This document shows positions 46,000-55,829 of a stretch of DNA of 64,000 bases, in pieces. Position numbers and translations under genes: made by a program. Source of the DNA: Polaromonas sp. (GTDB lineage: Bacteria > Pseudomonadota > Gammaproteobacteria > Burkholderiales > Burkholderiaceae_C); assembly GCF_012927485.1 (NCBI RefSeq), contig NZ_JABBPC010000028.1, forward strand, positions 30,471 to 94,470. The letters are read 5' to 3'. The notes below the pieces were generated by a model that saw nothing but the letters and a program-made list of their open reading frames with translations, ran no database searches and was not told where the DNA came from. How positions within the stretch are numbered: position 1 is the stretch's first letter; each line of letters begins with the position of its first letter.

Positions 46000-46227
46000 A
46001 TGCATATCGACAAAGAACTAGACACCCGCGGCCTGAATTGCCCCCTGCCTATTTTGAAGGCCAAAAAAGCGCTCGCTGAAATGCTTAGCGGTCAACTTTT
46101 GCGGGTAGTGTCTACCGACTCCGGGTCGGCCCGCGATTTCCAGGCGTTTGCGAAGCAGACGGGCAATGAATTGGTGAACCAGGAAATTGCGGGTGCCGAT
46201 TTCATTCATGTGTTGAAGCGGCGCTGA
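46000..46227 (+). CDS. TusA-family sulfurtransferase
   Basis: Small protein of 75 residues with DTRGLNCPLPILKAKKAL, in which the CPxP cysteine (near residue 14) carries persulfide. RVVSTDSGSARDFQAFAKQTG is typical of the fold. The ATG at 46000 has AAGGA just upstream; an in-frame start at 45961 is unlikely. It probably passes sulfur for tRNA thiolation or molybdopterin, fitting its position beside cysM. TusA itself versus a paralogue cannot be distinguished. Confidence 0.9.
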   Translation: MHIDKELDTRGLNCPLPILKAKKALAEMLSGQLLRVVSTDSGSARDFQAFAKQTGNELVNQEIAGADFIHVLKRR

Positions 46228-46262
46228 GCTGAATCGGGATAGCGGGCGTCAAGTTTCCGACG

Positions 46263-47150
46263 TCAGCCGAGCTTTAGCCCGTTCAGGTATTGCCGAAAGT
46301 GTTGCCCGACTTCAGGGTGTTGCAGCGCAAGCTCTACAGTCGCCTCCAGAAAACCTTCCTTGCTACCGCAGTCGTAGCGCTTGCCCTGGTATTGCAGGGC
46401 ATACACAGTTTCCTCGCTCAACAAGCTCGAGATGCCGTCGGTGAGTTGAATTTCGCCTCCTACACCCGTGGCCTGCCGGCGAATATGACCAAAAATGGCG
46501 GGCGTCAGGATGTATCTCCCCGCCACACCCATGCGCGACGGTGCGGCCTCTGGCGCCGGTTTTTCCACGATCTTGTGCACCTTTATAAGCCCCGGGCTGA
46601 TAACTTCGCCCGCCACGATGCCATAGCGGCGCGTTTGCTCCAGCGGCACCTCTTGCACGGCCAGTATTGATTGCTGAAGCCGCTCGAACTGCGCCGCCAT
46701 CTGCGCCATGACTGATAGTCCGCCTGGCGGACCCACCATCAGGTCATCGGCCAACAAGACCGCAAAGGGCTCATTGCCAACCAGATGTTCGGCGCACAGC
46801 ACGGCATGGCCCAGGCCCAGGGAGCGCGGCTGGCGGACATAAGAGAAGTTCATGTTGTCCGGCCGCACTGAGCGCACCAAGGCCAGCAGTTCATGCTTCT
46901 CGGCCATTTCCAGTTCGTTTTCCAATTCGTAAGCCGTATCGAAATGGTCTTCGATGGCCCGTTTGCTGCGGCCGGTCACGAAAATCATGTGGCGTATGCC
47001 TGCGGCATGAGCCTCTTCCACCGCGTACTGAATCAGCGGCTTGTCCACGATCGGCATCATCTCCTTCGGCTGCGCTTTGGTCGCGGGCAAAAAGCGGGTT
47101 CCCAATCCGGCGACCGGGAAAACTGCTTTGCTTAAAGTGAATTTTTGCAT
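46263..47150 (-). CDS. galU: UTP-glucose-1-phosphate uridylyltransferase
   Basis: Makes UDP-glucose for polysaccharide and envelope sugars. About 295 residues. The nucleotidyltransferase signature [23 protein letters not shown] is at the N-terminus, with [19 protein letters not shown] and [15 protein letters not shown] later. The ATG at 47150 gives the usual [10 protein letters not shown] start. A longer frame from 47243 was rejected. It follows valS on the minus strand and converges on the TusA-like gene. Confidence 0.96.
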   Translation of the reverse strand: MQKFTLSKAVFPVAGLGTRFLPATKAQPKEMMPIVDKPLIQYAVEEAHAAGIRHMIFVTGRSKRAIEDHFDTAYELENELEMAEKHELLALVRSVRPDNMNFSYVRQPRSLGLGHAVLCAEHLVGNEPFAVLLADDLMVGPPGGLSVMAQMAAQFERLQQSILAVQEVPLEQTRRYGIVAGEVISPGLIKVHKIVEKPAPEAAPSRMGVAGRYILTPAIFGHIRRQATGVGGEIQLTDGISSLLSEETVYALQYQGKRYDCGSKEGFLEATVELALQHPEVGQHFRQYLNGLKLG

Positions 47151-47287
47151 TGGATTCTGGATAATAAAAATTCTAGTATCTCGCCAGGGCCACAGCCTGC
47201 GGGTCAGACTGAAGCCCGAATCGGCGTGCGCCAACCCCGCCATAAGATGAAATTAAAAATGCCTTGAACAAAAAAATAGAAAAGTTC

Positions 47288-50185
47288 TTACTTCAGACGC
47301 GTCAGCTGATGCCTGATTTTCTCCAGCGTGGCCGTGAAGTCGGTCAGCCGCCTGCGCTCCTGCTCAAGAACGGCTGGAGGCACTTTCGCAACAAAAGCCG
47401 CGTTGCCGAGCTTGGCGTGGACCTTGATCAATTCGCCTTCAAGCCGCGTCGCTTCCTTGCCGAGTCGCGCCTTTTCGGCTTCCACATCGACCTCCATGTG
47501 CAGACAAACGCGTGCTTCACCCACCACGGCCACAGGCGCGGCCTGCGCAGCAGCGGCCCAGGCCGCCTCATCGTCGAACACCTTGACTTCACTGAGCTTG
47601 GCCAACGACCTGAGCAGGGGTGACACGGCGGTCATGAACGCGCTGTCCCCCACCACAAACAATGGAAGCCGGGTCGCGGGCGATACCTTCATTTCGCCGC
47701 GCAAGTTGCGGCAGGCATCGACCAGCGTCTTGAGTTTGGTGACATGCGCTTCAGCCTGTGGGTCAATCTTTTCGGGCTGGCTTTGCGGGTAGGCGGTCAG
47801 GCCGATGAAGGGGCCGGCTTTGCCGGCAACCGGCGCCACCTTTTGCCAGAGTTCTTCGGTGATAAAAGGAATCACAGGATGGGCAAGCCGCAGGATGCCT
47901 TCCAGCGTACGGATCAGCGTGCGCCGCGTGGCGCGCTTTTGTGCCTCGGTGCCCGACTGGATTTGCACCTTGGCGATTTCCAGATACCAGTCGCAGAATT
48001 CATCCCAAATAAATTGGTAAATACTGCTTGCGACGTTGTCCAGTCGGTAATCTGAAAAACCTTTGGCGACATCGGCTTCCACCCGCTGCATGGTCGATGA
48101 AATCCAGCGATCAGCTTGCGAAAACGACAAGTAGTTTTCAAATTCACCACCTGGCTTGCATTGGTCTTGTGTGTGCTCGTTGAGGCCGCAATCCTGCCCT
48201 TCGCAGTTCATCAGTACAAAGCGTGTGGCGTTCCATAACTTGTTGCAGAAGTTGCGGTAGCCCTCACAGCGCTTGCTGTCGAAGTTAATGCTGCGCCCCA
48301 GACTTGCGAGCGAGGCAAACGTGAAGCGCAGCGCATCGGCGCCATAGCCAGGAATACCGGCCGGGAATTCCTTCTCGGTGTTCTTGCGCACCTGCGGCGC
48401 CGTCTCGGGCTTGCGCAATCCCTGTGAGCGCTTGTCCAGCAATGGTGCCAGCTGAATGCCGTCAATCAGGTCCACGGGGTCCAGTACGTTGCCCTCGGAC
48501 TTGCTCATTTTTTTGCCCTGTGAGTCTTTCACCAGGCCGTGGATATACACATGTTTGAAGGGCACCTGGCCAGTGAAATGGGTTGTCATCATGATCATCC
48601 GGGCGACCCAGAAAAAGATGATGTCGTAGCCGGTCACCAGCACACTGGAGGGTAAAAAGAGATCCAGTTCTTTGGTTTTTTCCGGCCAGCCTAACGATGA
48701 AAAAGGAACCAGCGCCGAGGAGTACCAGGTATCGAGAACGTCTTCATCGCGTGTCAGCCGCTTGCCGGGCGCCTGGGCTTGCGCCGCTGCTTCGTCCTTG
48801 GCTACATACACCTTGCCGTCTTCGTCGTACCAGGCGGGGATCTGGTGGCCCCACCAGAGCTGGCGCGAAATGCACCAGTCCTGAATGTTGCCCATCCACT
48901 GGTGATAGGTGTTGACCCATTGTTCGGGCACAAATTTGACCGCGCCGCTGTCCACTGCGTCGATGGCTTTTTGGGCGATGGACTTCCCTGTGGGGTCTTT
49001 GTCACTGACCTTGGTCATGGCAACGAACCACTGGTCGGTGAGCATGGGTTCAATCACCTGACCAGTGCGTGCGCAACGCGGCACCATCAGCTTGTGTTTT
49101 TTGACTTCAACCAGAAACCCCAAGGTTTCCAGATCAGCCACGACCTGTTTGCGGGCTACGAAGCGATCAAGGCCCCGGTATTTTTCCGGCGCGTTGTCGT
49201 TAATCACGGCATCCAGTGTCAGGATGCCGATGATGGGCAGCTTGTGCCGCTGGCCGACGGCATAGTCGTTCACGTCGTGCGCGGGCGTGACCTTGACCGC
49301 GCCGGTGCCGAAGGCCTTGTCCACGTAATCGTCGGCGATGATGGGAATATCGCGGTCGCACAAAGGCAGCAACACGCGCTGGCCGATCAGGTGTTTGTAG
49401 CGCTCGTCGTCAGGATGAACCATCACTGCCACGTCGCCCAGCATGGTTTCGGGGCGCGTGGTCGCCACGGTTAAAGCGCCCGAGCCATCGACCAGCGGGT
49501 AGCGGATATGCCAGAGGAAGCCGTCTTCTTCTTCGCTTTCCACTTCCAGATCGCTGACTGCGGATTTAAGCACCGGGTCCCAATTGACCAGTCGTTTGCC
49601 GCGGTAGATAAGGCCTTGTTCGTACAACTGTACAAAGGTCGAGGTGACGACCTTGGACATCTTCGGGTCCATGGTGAAGTATTCGTGCTTCCAGGAAACC
49701 GAGTCGCCCATGCGGCGCATCTGACGGGTGATGGTGGAGCCTGACTCCTCCTTCCACTCCCACACCTTGCTGACAAAGTTTTTGCGGCCGAGGTCGTGGC
49801 GGCTTTTGCCTTCGCCTTGCAGCTTGCGCTCCACCACAATTTGCGTCGCAATGCCCGCGTGGTCAGTGCCGGGGATCCACAACGTGTTGTCACCCTTCAT
49901 GCGGTGATAGCGCGTCAGCGAGTCCATGATGGTCTGGTTGAACGCGTGGCCCATGTGCAGGGTGCCGGTCACGTTGGGCGGTGGCAGCTGGATGCAAAAA
50001 GAGGGCTTGGCGGCGTCCAGCGTAGGTTCATATTGGCCGCTTTGCTCCCACAACGGACCCCAATGGCTTTCGATCGCCGACGGCTCAAATGATTTGGCTA
50101 GGCTGTCCAGCCCCGGGGTCGGTGGCGATATTTTGGCAGCGTCGGCTGCAGAAGGGGCAGGTGGTGAGGTAGCGGCGTCAGTCAT
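47288..50185 (-). CDS. valS: Valyl-tRNA synthetase
   Basis: Class I synthetase of 965 residues. The HIGH motif lies in [16 protein letters not shown] near residue 65 and KMSKS in [14 protein letters not shown] near residue 545. A large CP1 editing domain lies between, an anticodon-binding domain follows, and the C-terminal ~65 residues are a coiled coil ([20 protein letters not shown]). The ATG at 50185 (MTDAATS) is preferred to an in-frame start 114 bases earlier. galU follows on the same strand, about 140 bases on. Confidence 0.97.
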   Translation of the reverse strand: MTDAATSPPAPSAADAAKISPPTPGLDSLAKSFEPSAIESHWGPLWEQSGQYEPTLDAAKPSFCIQLPPPNVTGTLHMGHAFNQTIMDSLTRYHRMKGDNTLWIPGTDHAGIATQIVVERKLQGEGKSRHDLGRKNFVSKVWEWKEESGSTITRQMRRMGDSVSWKHEYFTMDPKMSKVVTSTFVQLYEQGLIYRGKRLVNWDPVLKSAVSDLEVESEEEDGFLWHIRYPLVDGSGALTVATTRPETMLGDVAVMVHPDDERYKHLIGQRVLLPLCDRDIPIIADDYVDKAFGTGAVKVTPAHDVNDYAVGQRHKLPIIGILTLDAVINDNAPEKYRGLDRFVARKQVVADLETLGFLVEVKKHKLMVPRCARTGQVIEPMLTDQWFVAMTKVSDKDPTGKSIAQKAIDAVDSGAVKFVPEQWVNTYHQWMGNIQDWCISRQLWWGHQIPAWYDEDGKVYVAKDEAAAQAQAPGKRLTRDEDVLDTWYSSALVPFSSLGWPEKTKELDLFLPSSVLVTGYDIIFFWVARMIMMTTHFTGQVPFKHVYIHGLVKDSQGKKMSKSEGNVLDPVDLIDGIQLAPLLDKRSQGLRKPETAPQVRKNTEKEFPAGIPGYGADALRFTFASLASLGRSINFDSKRCEGYRNFCNKLWNATRFVLMNCEGQDCGLNEHTQDQCKPGGEFENYLSFSQADRWISSTMQRVEADVAKGFSDYRLDNVASSIYQFIWDEFCDWYLEIAKVQIQSGTEAQKRATRRTLIRTLEGILRLAHPVIPFITEELWQKVAPVAGKAGPFIGLTAYPQSQPEKIDPQAEAHVTKLKTLVDACRNLRGEMKVSPATRLPLFVVGDSAFMTAVSPLLRSLAKLSEVKVFDDEAAWAAAAQAAPVAVVGEARVCLHMEVDVEAEKARLGKEATRLEGELIKVHAKLGNAAFVAKVPPAVLEQERRRLTDFTATLEKIRHQLTRLK

Positions 50186-50246
50186 GGGGCAATGAAAAAC
50201 GGCATCGCAGGGATGCCGCCTTGGGTTGGATGAAACTGTGCCGATT

Positions 50247-50459
50247 TTATTCGACTGGCCGGGCTGACTTAGGAGGGGCTGTAGGGCTTGCAGCCGCAAT
50301 ACACGCTTGCAGCACCGCCGTATCGCCTAACTGGTTGGCCATGATCAGGATCAGCCTTGCATTCAGTAACTCGGAGTCTTCGCGGCTTAGGCCGCTGTGG
50401 GCATTGAGCAGGCGTTCGTAAAACGCATCGGCATCCTGAAAATTGGGGTTGGTTTTCAC
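50247..50459 (-). CDS. DUF2783 small protein
   Basis: Protein of 70 residues matching DUF2783: [19 protein letters not shown] and [23 protein letters not shown] pattern, mostly helical and Asp/Leu rich. Function is unknown. It follows the FAD monooxygenase gene by 18 bases on the same strand, the usual genomic partner of DUF2783, so the two are probably cotranscribed and functionally linked. Confidence 0.85.
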   Translation of the reverse strand: MKTNPNFQDADAFYERLLNAHSGLSREDSELLNARLILIMANQLGDTAVLQACIAAASPTAPPKSARPVE

Positions 50460-50477
50460 GGCGAATCCTTTTGGGTG

Positions 50478-52202
50478 TTAGTGCATGCCGAGGGATTTTT
50501 CCACAGCGGCAATCAGGTCGCTGTCCACCGCCTCCCCGGTGGCGGCCAGGTAGCCGTCTGGTCGCACGATCGCCCAGGCATGGCCGAATACGTGGCAGGC
50601 GCCCTGCAGATGGCCCATGCCCCGGGTATTGACATCGCGCACATGCTCGCGCGCCTGCGGCAGGTCATCCGAGCCCAGCACCTGCACGCTGCGCACTGGC
50701 GCATGAGCGGCCAATTGCCGCAGGCGTTGGATGCCGGCGGCCGGCAGTTTGCCGAACACCAACACCAGCAGGTCGCCGGCAGCCCATCGCAGCAGATCGT
50801 TGACAGCCCCTTGCGAGCCATCGGCCCAATGAAAAGCCACGTTCTGCACGGACAGCCCGCCGGTGCTCTCACAAATGTGCGACCGCGTATAAGTGTTGGC
50901 TACCGCCATGCGGCCGGTGTTCACCAGCGACCGTGCGAACGGGTGCTGCTTGGCCAAACCGATGGCCGCGTTGCGGAAGCAGCGCTCCATGCCGTCAGCC
51001 GGTCGTAGAAAGCGTGCGGTGCGGTTGGTCACCGTCAGGTTTTGCTGCGCCGCTTCCAGGCGCTCGTCGTTATAGCTCTCAAGCAGTGTTGGGTGCGCGC
51101 GACCACGCAACACGGCGGCCAGCTTCCAGGCCAGGTTATCTGCATCGGCTACGCCCGTGTTTCCGCCACGCGCACCGAAGGGACACACCACCTTGGCCGT
51201 GTCCCCCATAAAAAATACGCGGCCGACGCGGAGCTGGTCCAGGCAGCGGCTGCGATAGGCATAGGGACCGACCCAGACGATCTCGACCTGCACGTCTTCA
51301 CCAAACTGCCGCTGCAAACGCTCGCGCACCACGTCTTCCCGGCTCACATAGTCGGGGTCGGCGTTGGGGGCCATCTGGTAATCGATGCGCCACACGTCAT
51401 CGGCCATCAGATGCTGCCAGACCGCGCGGTTTTCATTGAATGGCGCTTCGATCCAGGTGTGGCGCTCCACCGGCGGGTGCGTGGAAAAACGAACATCGGC
51501 TATGCACCACCGGTCATCGCCGTGGTCGGTCTGCATGGTGGCGCCCACCCACTGGTGAAAGGGGGTGTGAGCGCCGCTGGCGTCGATCACGTGATCCGCC
51601 TCCAGCTGGTAGCTGCCCGCGGGTGTCTCGACGGTGAGCGTGGCGAAGTCGGCGTTTTGCTCAAACGCTGTGACGCGCGACTTCCAGCGCAGGTCTGCAT
51701 GCCCCAGCTCATAGATGCGCTCGACCAGGTAGCCCTCAATGTAGAACTGCTGGATGTTGATGAACGGCGGCTGGGTAGAGAGGTTGAAGTTGTTTTGCTG
51801 GCGCAGATCGAATGAATACACCTCGTCGTCGCCCGCAAAGGTGCGGCCCACGCTCCATTGAATGCCTTTTTTGGCAATGCGTTCGTAAATGCCGAGCTTG
51901 TGAAAGATCTCCAGCGACTTTTGCGTGTAGCAGATGCCCCGGGAAGCGGCACCTTTGACGCCTACGGTATTGTCTTCATCCAGCAGCACGGACGCCACGC
52001 CGAGATGCGCCAGCGAACAGGCCAGCGTCAGGCCGGTGATTCCGCCGCCCACGATGACGACCGCGTGGCGTACCACCTGACCCGTGCTCAACTCCGGGGG
52101 AGCCGCAAACGGATACGCCGGCAGTGCATAGTCCGAGCCTGGTGTGAACTCGTAGCCCGTGGTGAAGTTCGCCTCGGGGTGAGGGGGAGGTATTTTGAGC
52201 AT
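50478..52202 (-). CDS. FAD-dependent aromatic monooxygenase (PheA/TfdB/MhpA type)
   Basis: Flavin monooxygenase of 574 residues. The N-terminal Rossmann motif VIVGGGITGLTLACSLAHLG binds FAD, the GD motif is in FFMGDTAKVVCPFGARGGNTG, and the C-terminal thioredoxin-like domain (~430-574) is the PHOX type. Such enzymes hydroxylate phenolic rings or similar using NAD(P)H. The specific substrate is not readable. The leading ~40 residues before the Rossmann motif form an extension. No ring-cleavage genes are next to it, which is unusual for a degradation operon. Confidence 0.9.
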   Translation of the reverse strand: MLKIPPPHPEANFTTGYEFTPGSDYALPAYPFAAPPELSTGQVVRHAVVIVGGGITGLTLACSLAHLGVASVLLDEDNTVGVKGAASRGICYTQKSLEIFHKLGIYERIAKKGIQWSVGRTFAGDDEVYSFDLRQQNNFNLSTQPPFINIQQFYIEGYLVERIYELGHADLRWKSRVTAFEQNADFATLTVETPAGSYQLEADHVIDASGAHTPFHQWVGATMQTDHGDDRWCIADVRFSTHPPVERHTWIEAPFNENRAVWQHLMADDVWRIDYQMAPNADPDYVSREDVVRERLQRQFGEDVQVEIVWVGPYAYRSRCLDQLRVGRVFFMGDTAKVVCPFGARGGNTGVADADNLAWKLAAVLRGRAHPTLLESYNDERLEAAQQNLTVTNRTARFLRPADGMERCFRNAAIGLAKQHPFARSLVNTGRMAVANTYTRSHICESTGGLSVQNVAFHWADGSQGAVNDLLRWAAGDLLVLVFGKLPAAGIQRLRQLAAHAPVRSVQVLGSDDLPQAREHVRDVNTRGMGHLQGACHVFGHAWAIVRPDGYLAATGEAVDSDLIAAVEKSLGMH

Positions 52203-52383
52203 TTTGTATGCGTCTCCTGACTTGTATGACTTACCTATTTGCCGTCAATTTGCTCTACGGTAACTCGAAACGGCTGTCAAGTGCTTAACTTCGAGGAAGG
52301 ATTGACTGCGTTTCAATTGACTGGTTTTATGAATGAACCGCCCCGGATAGCTTTTGTAAATTCTGTACATTGATTTTGCCAAT

Positions 52384-52400
52384 TTGACGCAGGGTGTCAA
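52384..52400. promoter_or_regulatory. TTGAC/GTCAA palindrome upstream of the rubrerythrin gene
   Basis: TTGAC (52384-52388) and GTCAA (52396-52400) with 7 bases between, 89 bases before the rubrerythrin ATG. It is a candidate operator, possibly for a redox or peroxide regulator. No regulator gene is adjacent. Confidence 0.3.
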
Positions 52401-52420
52401 CGCGGCTATGGTTTATCGGT

Positions 52421-52442
52421 CTTCGGTAGACTTACACCGAAG
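52421..52442. other. Leader hairpin of the rubrerythrin operon
   Basis: CTTCGGT (52421-52427) and ACCGAAG (52436-52442) form a perfect 7-bp stem with an 8-base loop, 46 bases before the rubrerythrin start. A role in mRNA stability or an overlapping binding site is possible. Confidence 0.4.
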
Positions 52443-52488
52443 CTTTCAACGATTTCATTTAAATTCATCAACTCAGAAGGAGATTTCC

Positions 52489-52911
52489 ATGGCTGCTCTT
52501 AAAGGCTCCAGGACGGAAGAGAACCTGAAAGCCGCATTTGCCGGCGAATCACAGGCCAACCGCCGCTATTTGTATTTCGCGAACAAGGCCGACGTCGAAG
52601 GCCAGCCGGATGTTGCTGCGCTGTTCCGCTCCACGGCGGAAGGCGAAACCGGGCACGCTCACGGTCACCTTGAGTGGCTTGAGCAGTGCGGCGATCCAGC
52701 AACCGGCATGCCTTTCGGCGCTACCCGCGAGAACCTCGCATCTGCCGTGGCAGGCGAGACGCACGAGTACACGGATATGTACCCCGGCATGGCCAAAACC
52801 GCTCGTGATGAAGGTCACGACGAAGTGGCCGACTGGTTCGAAACCCTGGCCAAGGCCGAACGGTCGCATGCGAACCGCTATGCCAAAGCGCTGGTCGAAC
52901 TGGTTGACTAG
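52489..52911 (+). CDS. Rubrerythrin-family protein without rubredoxin domain
   Basis: Diiron four-helix protein of 140 residues. Metal ligands are visible as Glu in AAFAGESQANRR, ExxH in EGETGHAHGHLE, Glu in AVAGETHEYTDM and ExxH in AKAERSHANRY. The rubredoxin (FeCys4) tail of classic rubrerythrins is absent, so an external electron donor is needed. The likely job is peroxide reduction in the cytosol. An ideal AAGGAG lies 7 bases upstream of the ATG at 52489. It is followed by an Fe-S oxidoreductase and a DUF3501 gene, the conserved module. Confidence 0.92.
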   Translation: MAALKGSRTEENLKAAFAGESQANRRYLYFANKADVEGQPDVAALFRSTAEGETGHAHGHLEWLEQCGDPATGMPFGATRENLASAVAGETHEYTDMYPGMAKTARDEGHDEVADWFETLAKAERSHANRYAKALVELVD

Positions 52912-53002
52912 GCACTAGTCATCACGCGCTGAGCGGTGCGTGTTGGGCGTTTCCAGGAGCGCCCAATTCAGACCCTTCCCGTTTCAAAAAAAGAGATACA
53001 TC

Positions 53003-54352
53003 ATGGCCACTGAAGGCAATCTGCAAGCCCCGACCCGTCATGCCATTGACTGGAAAAATCCCGATTACTACAACCAGGAAGCAACGCTCCATGAAATGGA
53101 GCGCATCTTCGATATTTGCCACGGCTGCCGTCGCTGCGTCAGTCTGTGCGGGGCTTTTCCCACCCTGTTCGATTTGATCGACGAAAGTAAAACCGGCGAG
53201 GTTGATGGCGTGGACAAGAAAGACTACATGAAGGTAGTCGACCAGTGCTTTATGTGTGACTTGTGCTACATGACCAAGTGCCCGTATGTCCCGCCGCACG
53301 AATTCAACCTGGATTTTCCGCACACCATGCTGCGGGCCAAGGCCATCAAGTTTAAAAAAGGCGACGTCGGCCTGGGCGAGCGGTTCTTGGCTTCCACCGA
53401 TGTGCATGGGAAGTTTGCGGGCATCCCCATCGTGGTGCAGCTGGCCAACGCGGTGAACAAGGCCAAGCCGGCGCGCGCCGTGATGGAAAAAGTGCTGGGC
53501 GTTGACAGGAGCGCCTGGCTACCCGAGCTGGCCACCCAAAAGTTTCGTTCTGGCGCGCTGGAGTCGCCGCCGCACCCAATTAAAGACGGCGCCAAAACGC
53601 CTGGCAAAGTAGTCATTTATGCCACCTGCTACATCAACTACAACGAGCCCGGTATTGGCCACGATCTGCTGAAGGTGCTCGATCACAATGAAGTCCCTTA
53701 TGTGCTGGTGGACAAGGAAAAGTGCTGCGGCATGCCCAAGCTGGAATTAGGCGATCTCGACGCCGTGAACTCCGCCAAGGAAGCCAATATTCCGGTGCTG
53801 GCCCGGTACGCCAGGGAAGGCTACGCCATACTCAGCGCGGTGCCGAGCTGCACGTTGATGTTCAAGCAGGAAATCCCCCTCATGTATCCCGATGACGCAG
53901 AGGTGCAACTGGTCAAGGCGCACATGTGGGACCCGTTTGAATACTTCATGGCGCGCAAGCGGGATGGCCTGCTGAAGACCGAATTTCCCACGCCGCTGGG
54001 AAAAATCAGCTACCAGATACCCTGCCATGGGCGCGTGCAGAACATCGGCAAGAAGACCGAAGAGATGCTGAAAATGGTACCGGGGACCAGTGTGCAAACG
54101 CATGAGCGGTGTTCAGGCCATGCCGGGACTTTTGGCGTCAAGGTGCCCTACCACGAGCAGGCCATGAAGATCGGCAAACCGTTGTTCAAAGCCATGGCCA
54201 ATCACAAGGACGGCGGCTTGCCGGATGTCATCAGCAGCGACTGTCCGCTGGGCGGCCACCATATCGCCCAAGGCTTTGAAGTGAACAGCTTGGGCGCACC
54301 GCCCCAAAAACATCCGTTGACCTTAATACGCACCGCGTATGGTCTGAAATAA
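53003..54352 (+). CDS. Fe-S oxidoreductase with CCG domains (GlpC/HdrD type)
   Basis: Protein of 449 residues with two ferredoxin-like clusters, CHGCRRCVSLCGAFP near residue 35 and CFMCDLCYMTKCPYVPP near residue 80, and two cysteine-rich CCG-type domains: CCGMPKLELG near residue 240, and CSGHAGTFGV near residue 370, in which the second Cys is Ser. A CxxC-type site DCPLGGHH follows. It is likely an electron-transfer subunit, possibly feeding rubrerythrin. The start ATG 53003 follows AAAGAGAT. It lies 91 bases after rubrerythrin and 26 before the DUF3501 gene. Confidence 0.9.
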   Translation: MATEGNLQAPTRHAIDWKNPDYYNQEATLHEMERIFDICHGCRRCVSLCGAFPTLFDLIDESKTGEVDGVDKKDYMKVVDQCFMCDLCYMTKCPYVPPHEFNLDFPHTMLRAKAIKFKKGDVGLGERFLASTDVHGKFAGIPIVVQLANAVNKAKPARAVMEKVLGVDRSAWLPELATQKFRSGALESPPHPIKDGAKTPGKVVIYATCYINYNEPGIGHDLLKVLDHNEVPYVLVDKEKCCGMPKLELGDLDAVNSAKEANIPVLARYAREGYAILSAVPSCTLMFKQEIPLMYPDDAEVQLVKAHMWDPFEYFMARKRDGLLKTEFPTPLGKISYQIPCHGRVQNIGKKTEEMLKMVPGTSVQTHERCSGHAGTFGVKVPYHEQAMKIGKPLFKAMANHKDGGLPDVISSDCPLGGHHIAQGFEVNSLGAPPQKHPLTLIRTAYGLK

Positions 54353-54378
54353 AGGCGGTAAGCCGTCAAGGAAACGAT

Positions 54379-54972
54379 ATGCAAATTACTGGAAAAAAAA
54401 TTACCGCAAGCAGCTTGATGTCGCTGGAGGCGTACAGCAAATACCGCAAGGAAAACAAGGCCGCCATCATGGCGCATCGCAAGCTGCGCAGCGTCCGTTT
54501 GGGTGAGTACATCAATCTGCAGTTTGAAAGCGAAACCAGTATTCGTTACCAAATCCAGGAGATGTTGCGGATTGAAAAAGTTTTTGAAGAAGACGGGATT
54601 GAGCAGGAGATCGAGGCGTATGCGCCGCTGATGCCCGACGGCAGCAACTGGAAGGGCACCCTGATGCTGGAGTACCCCGACGTCAACGAGCGAAAACGTG
54701 AGCTGGCGCGCCTGATCGGCGTCGAAGACCACATGTTCGTGGAAGTGGAAGGCCACGCCCGGGTCTACGCGATTGCCGATGAAGACATGGACCGCGAGAA
54801 CGACGAGAAAACCTCTGCGGTACATTTTGTACGCTTTGAACTGAGTCCCTCGATGTGCGCCGCTGTCAAGGCTGGCGCTAGCGTCAAACTAGGGTGCGAC
54901 CACACCCACTACCCCGCGCACGTGACAATTCCCGCAGAAACACTGGCTTCGCTGGTCAGCGACCTGCGTTAA
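54379..54972 (+). CDS. DUF3501 protein
   Basis: Protein of 197 residues matching DUF3501. It is acidic and hydrophilic with no signal peptide or membrane helix. RLGEYINLQFESETSIRYQI and YPDVNERKRELARLIGVEDH are typical stretches. Function unknown. Its fixed place after rubrerythrin and the Fe-S/CCG protein suggests it is a partner in that system. It is followed by a strong hairpin and then yaaA. Confidence 0.88.
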   Translation: MQITGKKITASSLMSLEAYSKYRKENKAAIMAHRKLRSVRLGEYINLQFESETSIRYQIQEMLRIEKVFEEDGIEQEIEAYAPLMPDGSNWKGTLMLEYPDVNERKRELARLIGVEDHMFVEVEGHARVYAIADEDMDRENDEKTSAVHFVRFELSPSMCAAVKAGASVKLGCDHTHYPAHVTIPAETLASLVSDLR

Positions 54973-54983
54973 ACAAGGCTGGA

Positions 54984-55007
54984 AGCATGCCGCGCCCACG
55001 GCATGCT
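54984..55007 (+). terminator. 9-bp perfect hairpin after the DUF3501 gene
   Basis: AGCATGCCG (54984-54992) and CGGCATGCT (54999-55007) around a 6-base loop, 11 bases after the stop. The stem is long and GC-rich but not followed by a T-run, so partial termination or mRNA 3'-end protection is plausible. It separates the rubrerythrin module from yaaA. Confidence 0.5.
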
Positions 55008-55055
55008 GAGCTGTCGTAAAGTCAGATCTTTGTCTGATCTCGAAAACTCAAAGCC

Positions 55056-55829
55056 ATGCTGTTTCTACTCTCGCCAGCCAAAGCGCTGGACTACGACACG
55101 CCGCCGCACACTGCGACGCACACCAAACCGCTCTTCACGCGCCAGTCCGCGCAGCTGATTGACGTGCTTAAAACCAAGTCGCCGCAGCAAATCAGTACGC
55201 TGATGAAGCTGTCGGATGCGCTGTCCGGCTTGAACGCCGCACGTTACGAGGCCTGGTCGGCCAAATTCACCTCCAAAAATTCCAAGCAGGCCGTGCTGGC
55301 CTTCAACGGCGACGTGTACGGGGGGCTGGATGCCAAAACCCTCAGCGAGTCGCAACTCGGCTGGGCACAAGAGCATGTGTGCATTCTGAGCGGGCTGTAT
55401 GGTGTGCTTCGTCCGCTGGACTGGATGCAGCCTTACCGCCTGGAGATGGGGACATCGCTAGCCACTGACCACGGTAAAAATCTGTACCAGTTCTGGGGCT
55501 CGCAAATTGCCGACTACCTCGACGAGCGCGCTGCGCTGGACGCCTCGCCCGTTATCGTCAATCTGGCCAGTGAAGAGTATTTCAAGGCGGTGGACCGCAA
55601 GGCGCTCAAGGCGCGTGTGGTGACCTGCGTTTTTGAAGAGTACACGGGCGATAAGTACAAAATTATCGGGTTTCTGGCCAAACGGGCGCGCGGCCTGATG
55701 GTGCGCTACGCGGTTGAAAAGAAGGTTGGAAGCGTTAAGAAACTGGAGGGTTTCAACGTGGAAGGTTACCGCTTTGACGCTGCCGCGTCAGAGTCCGATC
55801 GGTTGGTTTTTCGGCGCAAGAAGTTATGA
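55056..55829 (+). CDS. yaaA: Peroxide stress protein YaaA
   Basis: YaaA/DUF328 protein of 257 residues; the E. coli protein limits free iron and DNA damage during H2O2 stress and binds DNA. MLFLLSPAKALDYDTPP at the start, FNGDVYGGLDAKTLSE and ILSGLYGVLRPLDWMQPYRL are family signatures. It overlaps the alpha/beta hydrolase gene by 4 bases (ATGA). The position right after the rubrerythrin module strengthens a peroxide-response theme for the locus. Confidence 0.95.
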   Translation: MLFLLSPAKALDYDTPPHTATHTKPLFTRQSAQLIDVLKTKSPQQISTLMKLSDALSGLNAARYEAWSAKFTSKNSKQAVLAFNGDVYGGLDAKTLSESQLGWAQEHVCILSGLYGVLRPLDWMQPYRLEMGTSLATDHGKNLYQFWGSQIADYLDERAALDASPVIVNLASEEYFKAVDRKALKARVVTCVFEEYTGDKYKIIGFLAKRARGLMVRYAVEKKVGSVKKLEGFNVEGYRFDAAASESDRLVFRRKKL

